Source: Tubiluchus corallicola (taxonomy: Eukaryota; Priapulida; Priapulimorpha; Priapulimorphida; Tubiluchidae). From it: 64,000 bases of DNA. How positions within the stretch are numbered: position 1 is the first letter of the stretch; every line of letters starts with the position of its first letter. The notes under the pieces were generated by a model. The model had not been told where the DNA came from. It made no database searches and saw only the letters and a list, made by a program, of their open reading frames with translations. The position numbers and the translations under genes are program-made. Below are positions 12,481 to 52,436 of this stretch, piece by piece. The DNA lies in contig JAQGDQ010000141.1 of the NCBI GenBank assembly GCA_030141605.1, positions 424,501 to 488,500 on the forward strand, in the 5' to 3' direction.

Positions 12481-13035
12481 GTGTCAACACCATACTGTGG
12501 ATTAGTAACTGAAATAGGCACATGGCCACTAAAACATAAAGTCAATTATAGGAGACTAATGTTCCATTGGAATTTCCTTATTAGTGAACCAAAGAGATTA
12601 GCACCAGAGGTGCTAGAAATGCAAATAAACAATGCACATAAAAAGTCATGGTATAATGAAATAGTTGAGGCTGCAGAAAAATGTACTATAGATGCTGATA
12701 AGGAAAGGGTGAAGGTCATGAAAGAATCTGAATGGAAAAAAGAAATAAAGAGTAAGATTGAATGTTTTGTAAAGAATGAATGTGCAGAAAAATGCAAGAG
12801 CCACACTAAATTAAGATTTCTAAAACATACCAAGTGGAAACGGCAAAATTACGTAAACATATGCAAGCCAGAAAAGGTTAAAGATATATTGGAAATAAAA
12901 CTGAATATGATAAAAGTTAAGGGAAATTACAAGAATGAGTTTAAGGACCAGTCATTATGCCCAGTGTGTAGGGAAGAGGACGATACTACTAAACAGTTGC
13001 TTAAATGTGGCAGATATAGAGAATGGAAAAAATGA
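12481..13035 (+). mobile_element. LINE ORF2 C-terminal remnant with CCHC-like cysteine cluster
   Basis: A 184-codon open frame, lysine- and glutamate-rich, contains PLKHKVNYRRLMFHWNFL, SWYNEIVEAAEKC, LNMIKVKGNY and finally CPVCREEDDTTKQLLKCG. This layout, ending with a CPxC...C cluster, resembles the tail after the reverse transcriptase of some animal LINEs. It is open over its length and may be a young fragment, but it has no upstream polymerase in frame and the next 5' bases (12330-12480) are unrelated. I rate it a transposon remnant, not a host gene. Confidence 0.55.
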
Positions 13036-13699
13036 TGAACAGTGAGAAAGAAGAATTGTTAGAAGTCAGAAATCTAATGAGAATGCGTAGAATACAAGGT
13101 AAAGACAAATAAAGACATGAGAGAGGGAAAAGACAACCAAAAGATCAGCGTTACCGAAAAATAGACTTTGCACCTCATAATGGTGCATACCTTTGATAGG
13201 TGGAGAGAGTTGGGCATCGCAGTTGGAAGGTGCGGAACATCGGTCTAAACTAACTCGAACGCTAGGGCACAGAAAAGACGCTTGCCTCCAGTTGCTGTCT
13301 GACTGAACCATTTTATGTGTGACTCAATCCGTATGCCTGCAGCAAAAATAAATTCTTTGCCAGATTCAGATTTTAATGCCAATTGTTAGTATTGTTCCAT
13401 GTTTTGTGGGTTTGTCCTTTTTTTGTTTTGACTTTGTTGATCCCTGATTGAATTAATTTGATTATTATTGTTATTATTTACCTTTATTATTTTGTTGCGT
13501 CATTCATTAATCGTTTTAGTTGTAGCCAAGATTTTTCTTCTTGCTTATCGATTTTGGTTAATTGCGGTATTCACAAGTCTTTTTTGCCCCTTAAATTGCA
13601 TTCTTTTGCGTATATTTATGCATTTAAGACTCTGTGTATTTTTTTTGTTTTTAATTTATTCTTTGACAATTAATGCCACTGTTTCGTTGTTTTTTCTGT

Positions 13700-13890
13700 T
13701 TTGTTGATTTTGTTACCTGCAGCAGCACCATTCGCTTTTAATTTTGTTGAACTTATCTGTATGAAAGGACAAGAGATTTGATAACGCTTTGGTCCTCCCT
13801 GTCGTGCTCTATGACTGTAATTATCTAACATTTAACTAACATTGTTACTGTAAACGATGTTGGAGAAAATAAATGGTCTGTTCATGTACT
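13700..13890 (+). mobile_element. Probable LINE 3' tail
   Basis: GCAGCAGCACCA starts a block that resembles 10010-10100 in layout and ends GAGAAAATAAATGG. It lies just upstream of the piwi start, so it may contribute to the promoter or 5' UTR region. Confidence 0.35.
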
Positions 13891-13989
13891 GCTCGTTTCC
13901 ATCTCTGTCACACATGGTGTGGTCCTATATCTTTTTGCTGCCATTGTTATTCACTAGGCAAAATTGGCGGCTTATTGTAAAAGAAAAAG

Positions 13990-41343
<27,354 letters not shown>

Positions 41344-42392
41344 ACGAATCAGTCAAGTGGTCATAGAGGTGTACAGAATGTGTAATATCCTTTTTTTAAT
41401 TTGTATCTCATCGCAGTGCCAGTTTTCAACTTGTATTTTTTATTTACTTTTGTATAAAAGTTTTTTTGTAATTTTTAGAGGTTGCTTAAAGTTTCTTCCG
41501 CGTTATTGTATCAAAATCGGTTAGTGATTTGTGTGTCTGCTCATTGCTTTATTTTTGTTTGCTGACATGTCTAATTAATTACCACTCACGGTTTACTTCA
41601 TTAATGTTCATTGTAGAGCTTAGCTTATTTTTTTATTTTGGCATTCTTGTGTAATTACACTTTTGATTTGGTATGTAACAACTGACTGTGAATTGTTTGT
41701 TCGTAGTTGAAGAGTAGGCTTTAGTTAAAAATTGGGTTATTCATGATGTTGGTTATGCCATTTGTCGTCGTCTAACTACCAGCAACGAATATCATCTCTG
41801 AAAATATCTTCCAATTTTTGTTATCATTCCTCTTTGATAAAGTCACTGCTGAGTGTAAGTTGTCTTGCTCGATGGAAAATGCACACTCCCTCCCTGTAAA
41901 TGTGTAAATTTATTACATAATATTTTTGTATACCTTGTATAAAATACAGTAAATAATGTACCATCAATACTAAAATGTTTTGTATTCATTGTTTTTTATC
42001 TGTGCTATGACCGCTGCCATGTGTGGCTGGAGTCGGAGGATAGTAGCTGTTTCATATTGCAGAGCTTCTTCGTTTTGTAGTGTACTACCCCTGTTCAAAT
42101 TGAATTGTAAGCACTTATAAACGCTTCCTGTAGCATTTAGCAATTGTATCAGTTTCATGGTTTATTTTTGTACTCAGGAAATGTATATATGTGTATAGAT
42201 ATCAAAAAGTGTGGTAGCATCAATTTATACGTCTTAACGTAGTGTAACAATAATGTAACTTGGTGATGTGCCTGTGCAAGCAAGCAAGCAAATGATGTGT
42301 TGTGAATACATACTTGTATATCCAATTGTATATCTGTAAAAGAAAAGTTTTATGATTTATCCTTCATCACTAGGATAATTAACTGCATTGGA
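41344..42392 (+). other. Presumed piwi 3' UTR and downstream flank
   Basis: After the stop the sequence is T-rich and unstructured. I found no canonical AATAAA; the nearest look-alike is AGTAAATAATG at about 41949. The transcript end is therefore unknown. Confidence 0.4.
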
Positions 42393-42716
42393 CAGGACTG
42401 GATTATGACCCTTTGAGGACCCCAGACTAATGAAATTAAGGAGTCCCTTTCAATGGAGCCACCTTGGTATATTTTAGCAGCATTTACATAGCTTGAAGTA
42501 AACTTATTGCAAATTCTTTAAATGAACTAGAATAGCTATCTTCTTTTGTCAGTTAAAGTATTCTTTAAAAAATACTATTTTACTACTTATCACAAACCAA
42601 GTTAGCACATGTTTCGACACAGCTGTAGTGAAAAAATAGATTTGTACCAAATGTTGCCAAAGCTTGAGGGACCTCAGGCTGCAGCCTATACTAGCCTATA
42701 GGGTAATCCGGGCCTG
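42393..42716. mobile_element. Short non-autonomous hAT-like element
   Basis: The 324-bp segment starts CAGGACTGGATTATGACCC and ends GGGTAATCCGGGCCTG, a clear inverted repeat. The flanks GCATTGGA and GCGTAGGA agree at six of eight positions, as an old 8-bp target duplication would. Confidence 0.72.
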
Positions 42717-43047
42717 GCGTAGGAAACAGTCTCTTTGGATGAAAATGCTTTACTGTTTTTGCAAAAAGCTGCCAACTTTGCAAGATAAAACTTTATTCCT
42801 CCTGGTAGGTGTACGTGTTTGTTGACAATTATGCTATGTGAAATTATTGCTACATATAAGTTTGATAGGCCCTACGCATTGTGTAACTGTTTACTATATA
42901 TATATATGTATGTATGATGTATTTTCTTAATTTTGAAACCAAAGTAAGCTGCTTTCGTTCATTTGATACACTGTTCCTAGCAATTTGTTTTTGATGAAAG
43001 CATTTTGTTTAAATGATTTTTATTTGGTTTCTTTATAAGAAGCTTGA

Positions 43048-43715
43048 AGGACAAGAAGAAGGGTACCTGAAGTAGGTTTCAGAAAAATCGCCTTAAAAAT
43101 TATATTACTTTATAGCAATTTATGCGTTTATCTTACACTGAAAGGAATTTTAGTTTGTTTTCATTTTAAATCTCCCGCAATACTGTTCTGAAGTCGCCAT
43201 TACATGACGTCATGTGCCAAACGTAAATCAAGGGAAGAAAGAGCAATGCTGAATTATGTCTCAAAAGGCTTTCCGTGCAAATCTATATTACCTAGATTTT
43301 CGCTTACCTGCTAGAAAGACTTATGTAACTAGAAAAGAAAATTATTAATTATGTAAAATGTTTTCACCAATTGGTAAAATGTCGCTGACTCACCCTCCAG
43401 GGTGCACCACTCACTAACCAAAAAACGTATTTTTAATCTTATGGACAAGATACAGCAATTTTAAATTTTATTTACTTAGTGACTTGTGCGCTACGAATGC
43501 TCTGATTATTTTTTCAAACTTTACAAACTGTTGTTTCAAACGACCTGTCGTGAAAATGGCTGTGTCTAACGGTCATCGCGGGAGTTTAAATTTACATGTT
43601 TTACACAGCGTTATTGCCGATTGAAGTCCTGTATGCAAAAAGGCAGTATGTAAGCGATATAAAATTTCAAAACGAATTTTTCAAGCTTTATGTTTATGAA
43701 GGGTTTTCTTGTGCT
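43048..43715 (-). mobile_element. TTAA MITE family A, copy 4
   Basis: It is inverted relative to copy 1 and almost full length (668 bp). It starts AGGACAAGAAGAAGGGTACC and ends GGGTTTTCTTGTGCT. The borders read TTGA and TTCA, one change each from TTAA. The core CTCCAGGGTGCACCACTCAC is well kept. It lies 1.7 kb beyond the piwi stop. Confidence 0.85.
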
Positions 43716-44314
43716 TTCAAGATTTTGTCTTGTATTAAAGCTTATTTACTGCATTTTATTGATTGATCTAATGTGATTTGTTTTGTTTTTTGATTGAATT
43801 TTGTTTGTCGAACTTTCATGATCCTTCATGCAGCTCCTCGGAATTCGTTCTTTACGTCAAAATATTGATGCAGAGTTTGGCACCTGTAATTGAATGTCTA
43901 AACCATTTCAATTTCCTCTACGAATTGCAGCTCAAAATTTACCTTCGAAGCAAAAATCGCAGTTAGTTTGAAATCATTCCTTCACAATTCAGAATTGTGA
44001 AAAGGAAGGCTTTGCTAAAGTCTCGCATTTCTTATCTTTCAATCTTACTTTTCAAGGTCATAGAGACCTAGAGCTGTGCCTTCTCAAACGGATTTTGGTT
44101 CGTGAAAAAGGAACAAAAGCAGTTTCGAAGCATGCCTATGGTGAGGTTTAGGAAGACGGGAAAAGAAATCGTCTTCCTGGGGGATAGATAATCCATTGAC
44201 TATCTTGTGACAGTTGATGAGACCAATGGTATGTTTCCGTTGCTGGAAAGTTGGTACTGTGAAAAGATCGACATCCTCTGCTAGCCTAATGGTGCTTAAA
44301 ATGTAGCGTACTGT

Positions 44315-44375
44315 GACATAGACATAGACATTTTATTTATTTCCTCATTTACACCAGAATACAAGAAGACTAATA
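44315..44375 (-). mobile_element. LINE 3' tail (inverted)
   Basis: ACATAGACATAGACATTTTA and CTCATTTACACCAGAATACA are the reverse complement of the tails at 10176-10233 and 56565-56610. Confidence 0.6.
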
Positions 44376-44479
44376 TTGTTAGGGTTATTAATTAAAAAGG
44401 ATAAATTATGCATAAAGGAAAAAGTTGGGGGTGAGGGGTGCAGGAGAAAGGGTAGCGAATTGTTGTTGGCATCCTTCTG

Positions 44480-44900
44480 TCTCGGAAGACAATGGAGTGT
44501 GCGCCAAGAGAGTCAGTTATTGATCACATTGATCATGTGCTGCAGAGTCGACTGTGGCTGAGCAGTGCTATCCTTGAACCACTGGAATGGCCTCTCCAGC
44601 GCGCACGCCTGGGCAAGGTGTACGGAGATCCTGAGTTGTCCAGACAACAGAAACCCCCTCTCTTCCTCCCAAAGGAAAGCGGAGTGATACGTCTGGCACC
44701 AGGTTGGTTGCAGGAGCTGCCGGAGTCAGTGAGCATGCTGCACTGGTCCGCCTTCCACTCCTGATTTGGAAGGTTTACTCCTCTACACATGGCCGTTGGG
44801 TCACTTGACCTCCTCCGCCCTCTAGCCATTGGCTGTTTGTGCAGCTCCTCTGCCTAGTGTCGAGATACAGTGTGGGCATCCCGTGTGTGGTGCGTGCAGC
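44480..44900. repeat. GC-rich island, open on both strands, unidentified
   Basis: This block is much richer in G and C than anything around it. A 90-codon frame on the plus strand (44492-44764, with HIDHVLQSRLWLSSAILEPL and RARLGKVYGDPELSRQQKPP) and a 98-codon frame on the minus strand (44829-44533) overlap. No catalytic motif is seen in either. It most resembles part of a dispersed element or a fragment of an alien coding region. I do not name it. Confidence 0.45.
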
Positions 44901-45559
44901 GAACTGTGGTGACCAAACTATTGATATATACTCAAGAAGTGTATGTACTACGCACACTTGATTTATGAGAACTAAGTGGAAAGATTACGAAGTCTTTCCT
45001 GAATGACATACACCATTTAATCATACCAGTAGGTTGATTTGCGTATGAGATGATGTTGCTCGCGTGCATGAGAACGTTTGAATGATTTTAGCACCAGTAA
45101 ACATTTACTGCTTGAGGATGTGGTTCATTTTTCCAATAGATTTACAGTGTAGTTGAATATATGACGTGATCTGCATTAAACCGTCGTTATCTGATAGCGA
45201 CTTTAATTGCAATAATATGCGTGGATAGTATTTCCTAAATAGGGGATATGTTTCTTAGAATTACGAGTAATAGAGAAGAAATTGAGAACATCAATCGATA
45301 TCATATTTTTCGAGAATCTTACTATCCAAGTTCAGTATGAAGGAAAGATGAGCAGAGCATTTCTCTCCATGAGGGTGTTTCTCATGGTGACTGATTAAGC
45401 CTTGTTCTTTTCACATTTTATCTTGATGTGAAAAGGATGATGACTGTATGCCTTGCGAAGAAGTAAAAAATGTGCACATATGTTAATCCCGCTACCGGGC
45501 AACCTTCAGACTAGACACGCTAACTGAACATAATTGTGCAGCATTGCAAGACCTTCAAC

Positions 45560-46260
45560 TTTAATTTCTATTCATTAACGGATGATATCTCTATTACTAG
45601 CAACTGACGTCGAAAAACTCATCAAAGTTAAGAAAACAATTAGCAGACGTTTAGAGAAATATATCTCAAGTCAGTAATGCAAAGACGAAACAATGCCTGG
45701 AGACGACAATTCATGGGAAAGGGCGAATATCTCGGCAGCTTGTTAGACACGGACGCTAAGCCTCACCGCTGAAAATTTTAGCATTGTCTGCTAACTCAGA
45801 ACTCACAAAGGTTTTCGAAATAAAGTCTTTGTTTTTAAACCTAAAGGTCCGGTCCTTTAAACTTTAGTTGAACCTGTATTTTTGTACAATACTGAGCTAT
45901 GGATAACAAAAGTTGCGCAACAAAAAGAAATTTATGCTTTTAAAGGCGTCTGCAGAAAGCTTTTAGGTATCAAATAGCTTGATAAACTATCCAGTGAAGA
46001 TCTGTATGATGTGGTGAAGAAAGATCTTCAAATGAACAAATCCGTATAAGAAGACTGCATTGTATTTAATAGAAATCCACTAATGTTACATTCAGGAATC
46101 TCTTCTTCCTATAGCATTACGTAAAGCTCTTGAACCAACAATGAACCATAGTGTGTCAATTACTGATTTATATAGATATACCGCAAAAGGATTTAGCAAG
46201 TACAACTCTAGATTTTAAGTCTCATATATAAAAGCACCCTCTGATGGTTAATCCATGTCA
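45560..46260 (+). mobile_element. Decayed LINE reverse transcriptase 3' region
   Basis: With frameshifts the segment reads NAKTKTMPGDD, then PVFLYNTELWITKVAQQKEI, AFKRR, then KLSSEDLYDVV, QIRIRRLH and LEPTMNHS. This is the order seen after the palm in LINE polymerases (a YNSELW line, an FQRR line, an RRLRWxGH line). Many stops are present. Confidence 0.65.
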
Positions 46261-46439
46261 TGATAGAGAGCTTGCACAGTCCAGTAACTGTCAGTGACGT
46301 TAAAGACAGCAACAACAGTGACGTTGACTGACTAACAAGCCGCCACTTGATAGTATAGCCAAGTCAGCGGCAGTCTGTGGCAGATTCATTACCTTATCGT
46401 GGATGTCTCATTCCACTTCCTCAGGGGGCGGAATAAGAC

Positions 46440-46960
46440 CTGCATTGTGCTGAAAACATGGCACGTGGGTACGTTCCTGGCAAGTTCTGATCCACTTTAA
46501 ACAAATATTTGCCATTGGCCTTCCTTCCTTCTGATTTCAAGTCAATAAATCCTTGCAAAGTCGGGACAGTGAGATATTAATGAAATACCACTTGAAATCC
46601 GCATTTGTAGAAACTGAAATCGAAGCTGAATCCTCAAAAACAAGGCCAAGTTGCGTTCCAACGGACATTGGGCCATCCATAATGCAGCCCAGCATTTTGA
46701 AGCCAAAAGGAGAGCAAAAAGTGGCAAGATTTGACAAGTTCACTCACACCTTCCACTGACTCTCTAAGGCTATCTTTTTCACCAAATGTTTCATGCAAAG
46801 ATTGGTCTCCAGTGTTCTTAACGTCGTCACCACAGATGCTGAACAACGTTGGGAGAAACTTGAAAATGTTCGAATTAACATTTGAGCTAAATAGTGTGCA
46901 TATAAATGTTAAAATGAATACTGCTAAATATATATGAATGTGTATGTATAATCATGGATG
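46440..46960. other. Unassigned region with overlapping short frames
   Basis: Frames of 60-70 codons overlap on both strands at 46537-46846. None has a motif I recognise, and I call no gene. Confidence 0.35.
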
Positions 46961-47644
46961 CCGCAAAATGCGGTACAACTCATGATGAACGTTGAGTATG
47001 TGTAATAAGCTGTGCAAAGAGACTAATGTTACATTTTTTAAAATTGTTACAATTAAAATTGCATCTCAAAAAAAACTTTTGTAGAATTTTATTGAATGTG
47101 TAATCACCGTATGTTTTAAACCGATCAATGATGTGCTTATTTAACGTGTGCCACTATATATTTTGACCCTTTATATATATATATATATTTGAATCAAACT
47201 GATATATATTTTGAACTTATATGCTACTATAGACATTTTGAACATATTATCACTTGTTGAAGTCTATGCATAACTGCTGCTATAAATGGTAATATTTGCT
47301 TTAACACTTATAATATTTTGGAATTTATAATCTTTTAATATGATCAATATTTTGAGATTGGCATACCCGCGCCAACCTATTCATACATGCATTCAGATGT
47401 GTATAATATGCTTTAGTTTAGGTACTGTTATGTATTCATGATTGAACTATGTTCATGATTGAAGTCAATGTTCGGTGTATTTAAAGGTATACGATCATCA
47501 TACTATCCATTGGATGTTTATGCTGAATATTTAATTCTGTCAACGTAAAACCTATGTGAACAACTCAATAACATATGTAGACTTAAATTAGCCAGCCCCA
47601 AGACGATAAATTCTTTATTAGAAAGGGAAGAGTAAAAGAGGACC

Positions 47645-47939
47645 TGTTAAACGATGTTAAAAGCGTTAGACTATGATAGATAATTATGCTGATGAATGCT
47701 GGCATGAAGCCCAGTAAAGGTGTGCTGTCACGTGATCAAGTGATTCAGAACCGAAGTGTACGCGTCGATGCGTCGAAGCTCTGGGCACGTGATATAAGCC
47801 TTGTGATGCGCCCAGCTCAGGAGATTGAGTCTGGGAGCTGAAGGAGTGCAGGCTAAATCAGGGGGCTTGGCATTACTATCTGTTATATTTATTGTGTTTG
47901 ATGTTCAATAAACATGTAGTTTTATAATCTGACTCTTCA
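47645..47939 (+). mobile_element. Possible solo LTR
   Basis: The segment starts TGTTAAACG, has GATATAAGCC (47791) as a TATA-like box, CAGCTCAGG and GAGTCTGGGAG downstream, AATAAA at 47907-47912 and ends near CTGACTCTTCA. Promoter and polyadenylation signal about 115 bp apart is typical of a retroviral-type LTR. The borders and target duplication are not clear, and no gag, pol or primer site was found nearby. Confidence 0.3.
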
Positions 47940-47999
47940 TAGTTTTGCCATCCCTGAAACACCAATAATCAGCTATACACAAACAACACAACAAATTAT

Positions 48000-50150
48000 T
48001 TTACTCCTGCGATACATTCCACGGGCGATTGTACTGAAACCTGGTGTGCATCAAACAGCCAAATAAGATCTCCAACAAAGGTTTTTACAGAAAACCAGCA
48101 AAAAAAACGTTTGATTTCCTCAAAAATACGCGAATTCAGTGGACTGGACGTGGTTCTGTTAGACATCTAGAAAAGTCCGGAAAATACTCTTCAACACATA
48201 GAGACCACGAGCGCGTGAGTTTAATTATGATCACCTTCTAATAATTTGATAATAATCGAGTCTTCCCTTCAACTCAAAGTGCGGCCCACAAGCTTTCCAT
48301 TTTCATAAGAGACAAACTTAATTCCACTCCTGATAGCATGCATACGGTTTCTTGTCCGTCTTGTCTATGGAATACAACAGCCTATTGCATCTAAATATTA
48401 TTTTTAGCATAATCACCAACATCCATCTGCTCAAGGTGTGGATTTAAAGCTTCCACTTTCACTGCTTTCCTTAAATCTACTAAGTGGTAACCATCCTCTT
48501 TCTCAATTTAATGCCATCTTCCTGTTTCCTGAGCAACCTGTTCAAATAGTTTTGGTATTAGTATCAAAATCGACCAGTTTAAATTCTTTTTTTTATTAAA
48601 GTGTTATCTCCTGTTAGCCACAGTTATATATACACACGCTATAGAGAGGAAAATGTGCAGACTTCGTTTTTTTTTGTAGTACAGTATCTTGTTTTTTGAG
48701 ATGCTACCTTTTGTTGATATTTGTTAAAAATGCGCGGAATGGCACGGCGTGGTTTGTGGTGTCTTGTTTTGTTCAAAGACCAAAGTAACAAAGGTCGTGT
48801 ATGATGTTAATAATGAGCAAAAACACGTTTTTAAGTTGTTCGTTTTGTAAATAAATGATCTGCAGAGAATCGCAGATTTTCTGTTGACAAAAGTGACTTC
48901 CTTTCTGGTCTATGCTAGTTGGGCAATTTCAATTCTGGATTGGTACTAGACGAATTATGTGCATGACATTAGATTGCAAATTTTCAGCTTTGCCAGTTAA
49001 ACAGCATCTAGACAATCAATGTTGTATGGATACCATTGGTAATATAGTTTGTCGTAGAAAGTACATGTGGTTATCATACTGGAGATGTGAAACATTATTT
49101 GCTCGACTGCGTTTTTTGCAGCGTCCAGAGAGTAATTGCAGTGCAATTGTGATAACTTGTATGCTCCTAATGTCGTTCCATTCAACATAAATTTCGTGAA
49201 TCCATGGCATAAAATTGCCACCATGTTGTCTGACAATGCATGACTTAATTATGATCAGATGTTCTTGTATTTAACTTAGTTCAAAACCTTATTTGTGCAA
49301 CAAAACCTTACTGGTGCTACTAAAAGATTTTCCTCTGGCCGACCACATTAACATTCCTTTCTCTTACCTCTTATTTTAATCTATCTTTCGTGTTCCTTCG
49401 ATTTTTTACCTGATTTTTGTTGCTGTATTCGTTTAAGTTACAACTATAATTATGCGTTTTGTTTCAATGATGTTGTAAATATCTGAGGCGTATTATCAGT
49501 TTAATTGTTGTCCGCAAAAAAGATCATTCTTATTTGAAAAATAAAAATATGTGTTATGTTAAAAAATCTGGCTATACATAATACACCTATATTATTCACA
49601 ATTCATCTACTACACACCATACCCCATAGATTCCTGGACAAGTTTTTAGATTCCCGAATTAAGAAGTCTACAAACAACTATTGTCTAATGATTAAATGTA
49701 CATAATTTCATTGCATTGTAATACTGCGACTTGTCAGCCGGTGGCGCGTTTCCTGTTTTGTGGATTTCAAAACTTAGAGTTTATAAAAAAAAATGGCGCA
49801 ATAGTTGACCAAAAGTAACATCAAAAGATACGCCTGTTCTATGTATTAATATTTTTAGGTGAGCTAACTTTGTGACATACCCACCAAATACTCGTCGACA
49901 AAATTTCATGTTACAAAAGATACGTTACAAAGGTATTTCCAAAGATTGAAATCAATTTCGAAAAATTTTGAGCAATTCAGTGTGGAATGAATACAAAAGT
50001 TAAAAGTCCAATGTGAATATTTCAAAGTTAAGCCATATTTGTAATAAATGATACATGGCAAACTTGTATACTGAGTCAGTACATTTGACTGCAATTTCCC
50101 CAGTTCCTGTTTGTGTAAATAGTGTACAGAGATTTGTTCATACACTACAC
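48000..50150. other. Intergenic, nothing recognised
   Basis: A plus-strand frame of 92 codons at 48912-49190 and frames on the other strand over the same bases are unlike known proteins. No repeats with definable ends were found. Confidence 0.4.
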
Positions 50151-51387
50151 ACTTATTTATTTAGATATTTGCAGTATCGCACACTTGCAAATAAATGCCA
50201 GAAAAAGTCTTATCTTTACGAAAACTGAAGGAGGCTTGATTCTTATCTAGATCCATGCCTACAAACGGATTTATTACAGCAACTCTTTAGCACATGCAAA
50301 GACCAGTCATTTCTCTCTTTTTTCTGTGCATTATTCCTTAATTATCTTACCGTAATCATCTACAACAACGGCTGATAACATAAATAAGACTGTAAAAACA
50401 CTTTAATCCTTATCTGATCTTTTTATTAAAACAGATTCACAATTCTACGTCTCAGAAATACAAAAAACGTGTTTACGCCATTGTTTCTTTTTACCTACTC
50501 CCTTTTATCCTTCCGCTTTACTCTGTATATAGTCCTACTTGTGAATTCGTTCGCAACAACTCAGTGTGTTGTTTATATTATTTTAATCAGGCGTATGGAA
50601 TTTGTTTATACTTCACGCTTATTAAAACACTACAGATTTACAATCATAGTTCACAACACTTCCATATAACCGATTTATTGAAATAAATTTTCGTTTATCA
50701 AAACTGAAGGAAGCGTGATCGTGATCGGGTTAATTTCTAAAATTCTGACCCCTTATAAAGAACTTTAATTAACCGAATTTATGTTCTACGTTCAGAAAAT
50801 ACAAGTCGTACCTGTTCAAGGATGAAATGTGAACGATCTATATGTTCATACTAGTAGTATAAAATATTTCCAATACATTGAATACAATGAATACAATACA
50901 TGAAAGATATTATACATGGTAATATAAAAACCTATGACCACTGTGGTTTACCGAAGGGCGCTGATTTTATGACTAGATCGCCGACATGTCATAATGAAAG
51001 TAATGTAACAAATCTTAATAGGATCTCCTGTTCTGAGAGTAAACTTGCTTACATATACATACAAGTTGAAAGAGTATTTACTAAAGATTGTTGACAAGCA
51101 TGGTGGCTGAAAATTACTCCTGCAGATGTGCGTCTTCTGGACTGTGGTCTTAAGTCAGAGGGTAAGACGCAGTGAATTCAACTGAGTCCCCTAAATGCGA
51201 TAAAGCTGAACTATAAATTTCTGAAGTACAAATGTTAAGTCTTAATAACCTTCTGAAATGCCTAACAAACAACAGCAGTCTAGGAGATTATACCCAGAGG
51301 CTTATAATAAGCCTATTTGCGGCGGACTGCATCTTTGCAGAATCTAGGTAAAGTCACAAGAGAAAAGACAGGAGAAAAGAAATAAGC

Positions 51388-51430
51388 GTAACCATAACCT
51401 TAACCCTAACTCTAACTTCTAATTCTAGCC
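51388..51430 (+). repeat. Degenerate telomere-like repeat
   Basis: AACCATAACCTTAACCCTAA then CTCTAACTTCTAATTC: short, imperfect runs of TAACCC. It may be a chance or an old interstitial telomeric tract or transposon end. Confidence 0.4.
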
Positions 51431-52159
51431 AAAATTAATTGTGAATTTTTTTCTGTTATTCATTTTCCTGTGATTTTATTACCGCTCGAGTCTTTGGGGA
51501 AACCTGGGCAGTTGAATCATGCATGAACTTTTGATACATACGTTAACAGAATTTGCATCTGAAAATTATAAAAAAATGCTATTAAAATGTCCCATTTTGT
51601 GCCATTATGTGTATAATTTCCACGTGCCGTAGTTCGTTTTTAAGCCATCTAAGGAATTATTAAACAAATCGAGCTCTCACGGCTAAATATATTACATGGT
51701 CGCAAAATTCAGAAAACAAATGGGCACGATATTCACGAAAAAAAATGGCAACAAAATTGCCAGTAAAAGTGGCGATGCAATAATTGCAAACTTAAAAAGT
51801 TACTTTAGTGTAAGTGTAACAGTTTATTAAAATTGAAGTGAATATTTGTTAATCCCTTAGCATAATGAGATGAATCATACAGAATTCAATTTATAAAACG
51901 ATAAATAAAGGCATTTATTGGGTGTTTGTTTGGGCTTTTACAGCATGCGGACTTCAAATGGGTAAACTACTCTTATTTAACAACTTCATCAGTATAATGG
52001 CTAAACAAGAAAAAACTAGTCCCGAATGCGAAGCATCAGCTCAGTCGCTTATTTAGTTTTCTTACTGCCTTTCAAATAACCAGCAAAATCCAGCGAGCTT
52101 TAACCGCTTTGACTTTTTACATCGCTGTTCGCTACTATGTAGGCTCGCTTCGGTCAAGA

Positions 52160-52349
52160 TTCAACTTTTCTCTATTCCCTTCATTCTGTCTCACTCACAC
52201 TCCCTTTCTCTCGTCTTTCTCTTTCTCTCTTATCTCTTTCACACCCCTTTCTCTCTCCCTCCACTTCCTCTTCCTCTATATTTTCCTCACTTTTCTTCCT
52301 TCTTTTATTTCTCACTATTCACTTTCTTTTTCTCGGTTCCCCTCTTTTA
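52160..52349 (+). repeat. Polypyrimidine tract, about 190 bp
   Basis: The plus strand is almost wholly C and T, with words like CCCTTTCTCTCG and CTCTCCCTCCACTTCC; the few purines are scattered. It runs straight into a TA microsatellite at 52350-52370 and then a perfect hairpin. Confidence 0.9.
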
Positions 52350-52370
52350 TATATATATATATATATATAA

Positions 52371-52436
52371 ATGTTACTATTTTGATTTCTACGCTTATTG
52401 TATATATAATAAGCGTAGAAATCAAAATAGTAACAT
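52371..52436. repeat. Perfect 29-bp inverted repeat with 8-nt loop
   Basis: The left arm (52371-52399, ATGTTACTATTTTGATTTCT then ACGCTTATT) is matched without error by the right arm (52408-52436). The loop is GTATATAT. The length is like a miRNA precursor, but there is no mismatch or bulge as most animal hairpins show. Confidence 0.95.

Noticed and set aside
48912-49236. Small genes with overlapping frames on both strands
   Set aside because: The frames overlap on opposite strands, lack motifs and show no exon signals.
51388-51430. True telomere or chromosome end
   Set aside because: Only a few imperfect TAACCC-like units lie in the middle of ordinary sequence.
52371-52436. miRNA gene
   Set aside because: Perfect arms with no bulges, an AT-only loop and a TA-repeat neighbour are more like a palindrome at a transposon end; no conserved miRNA seed was recognised.
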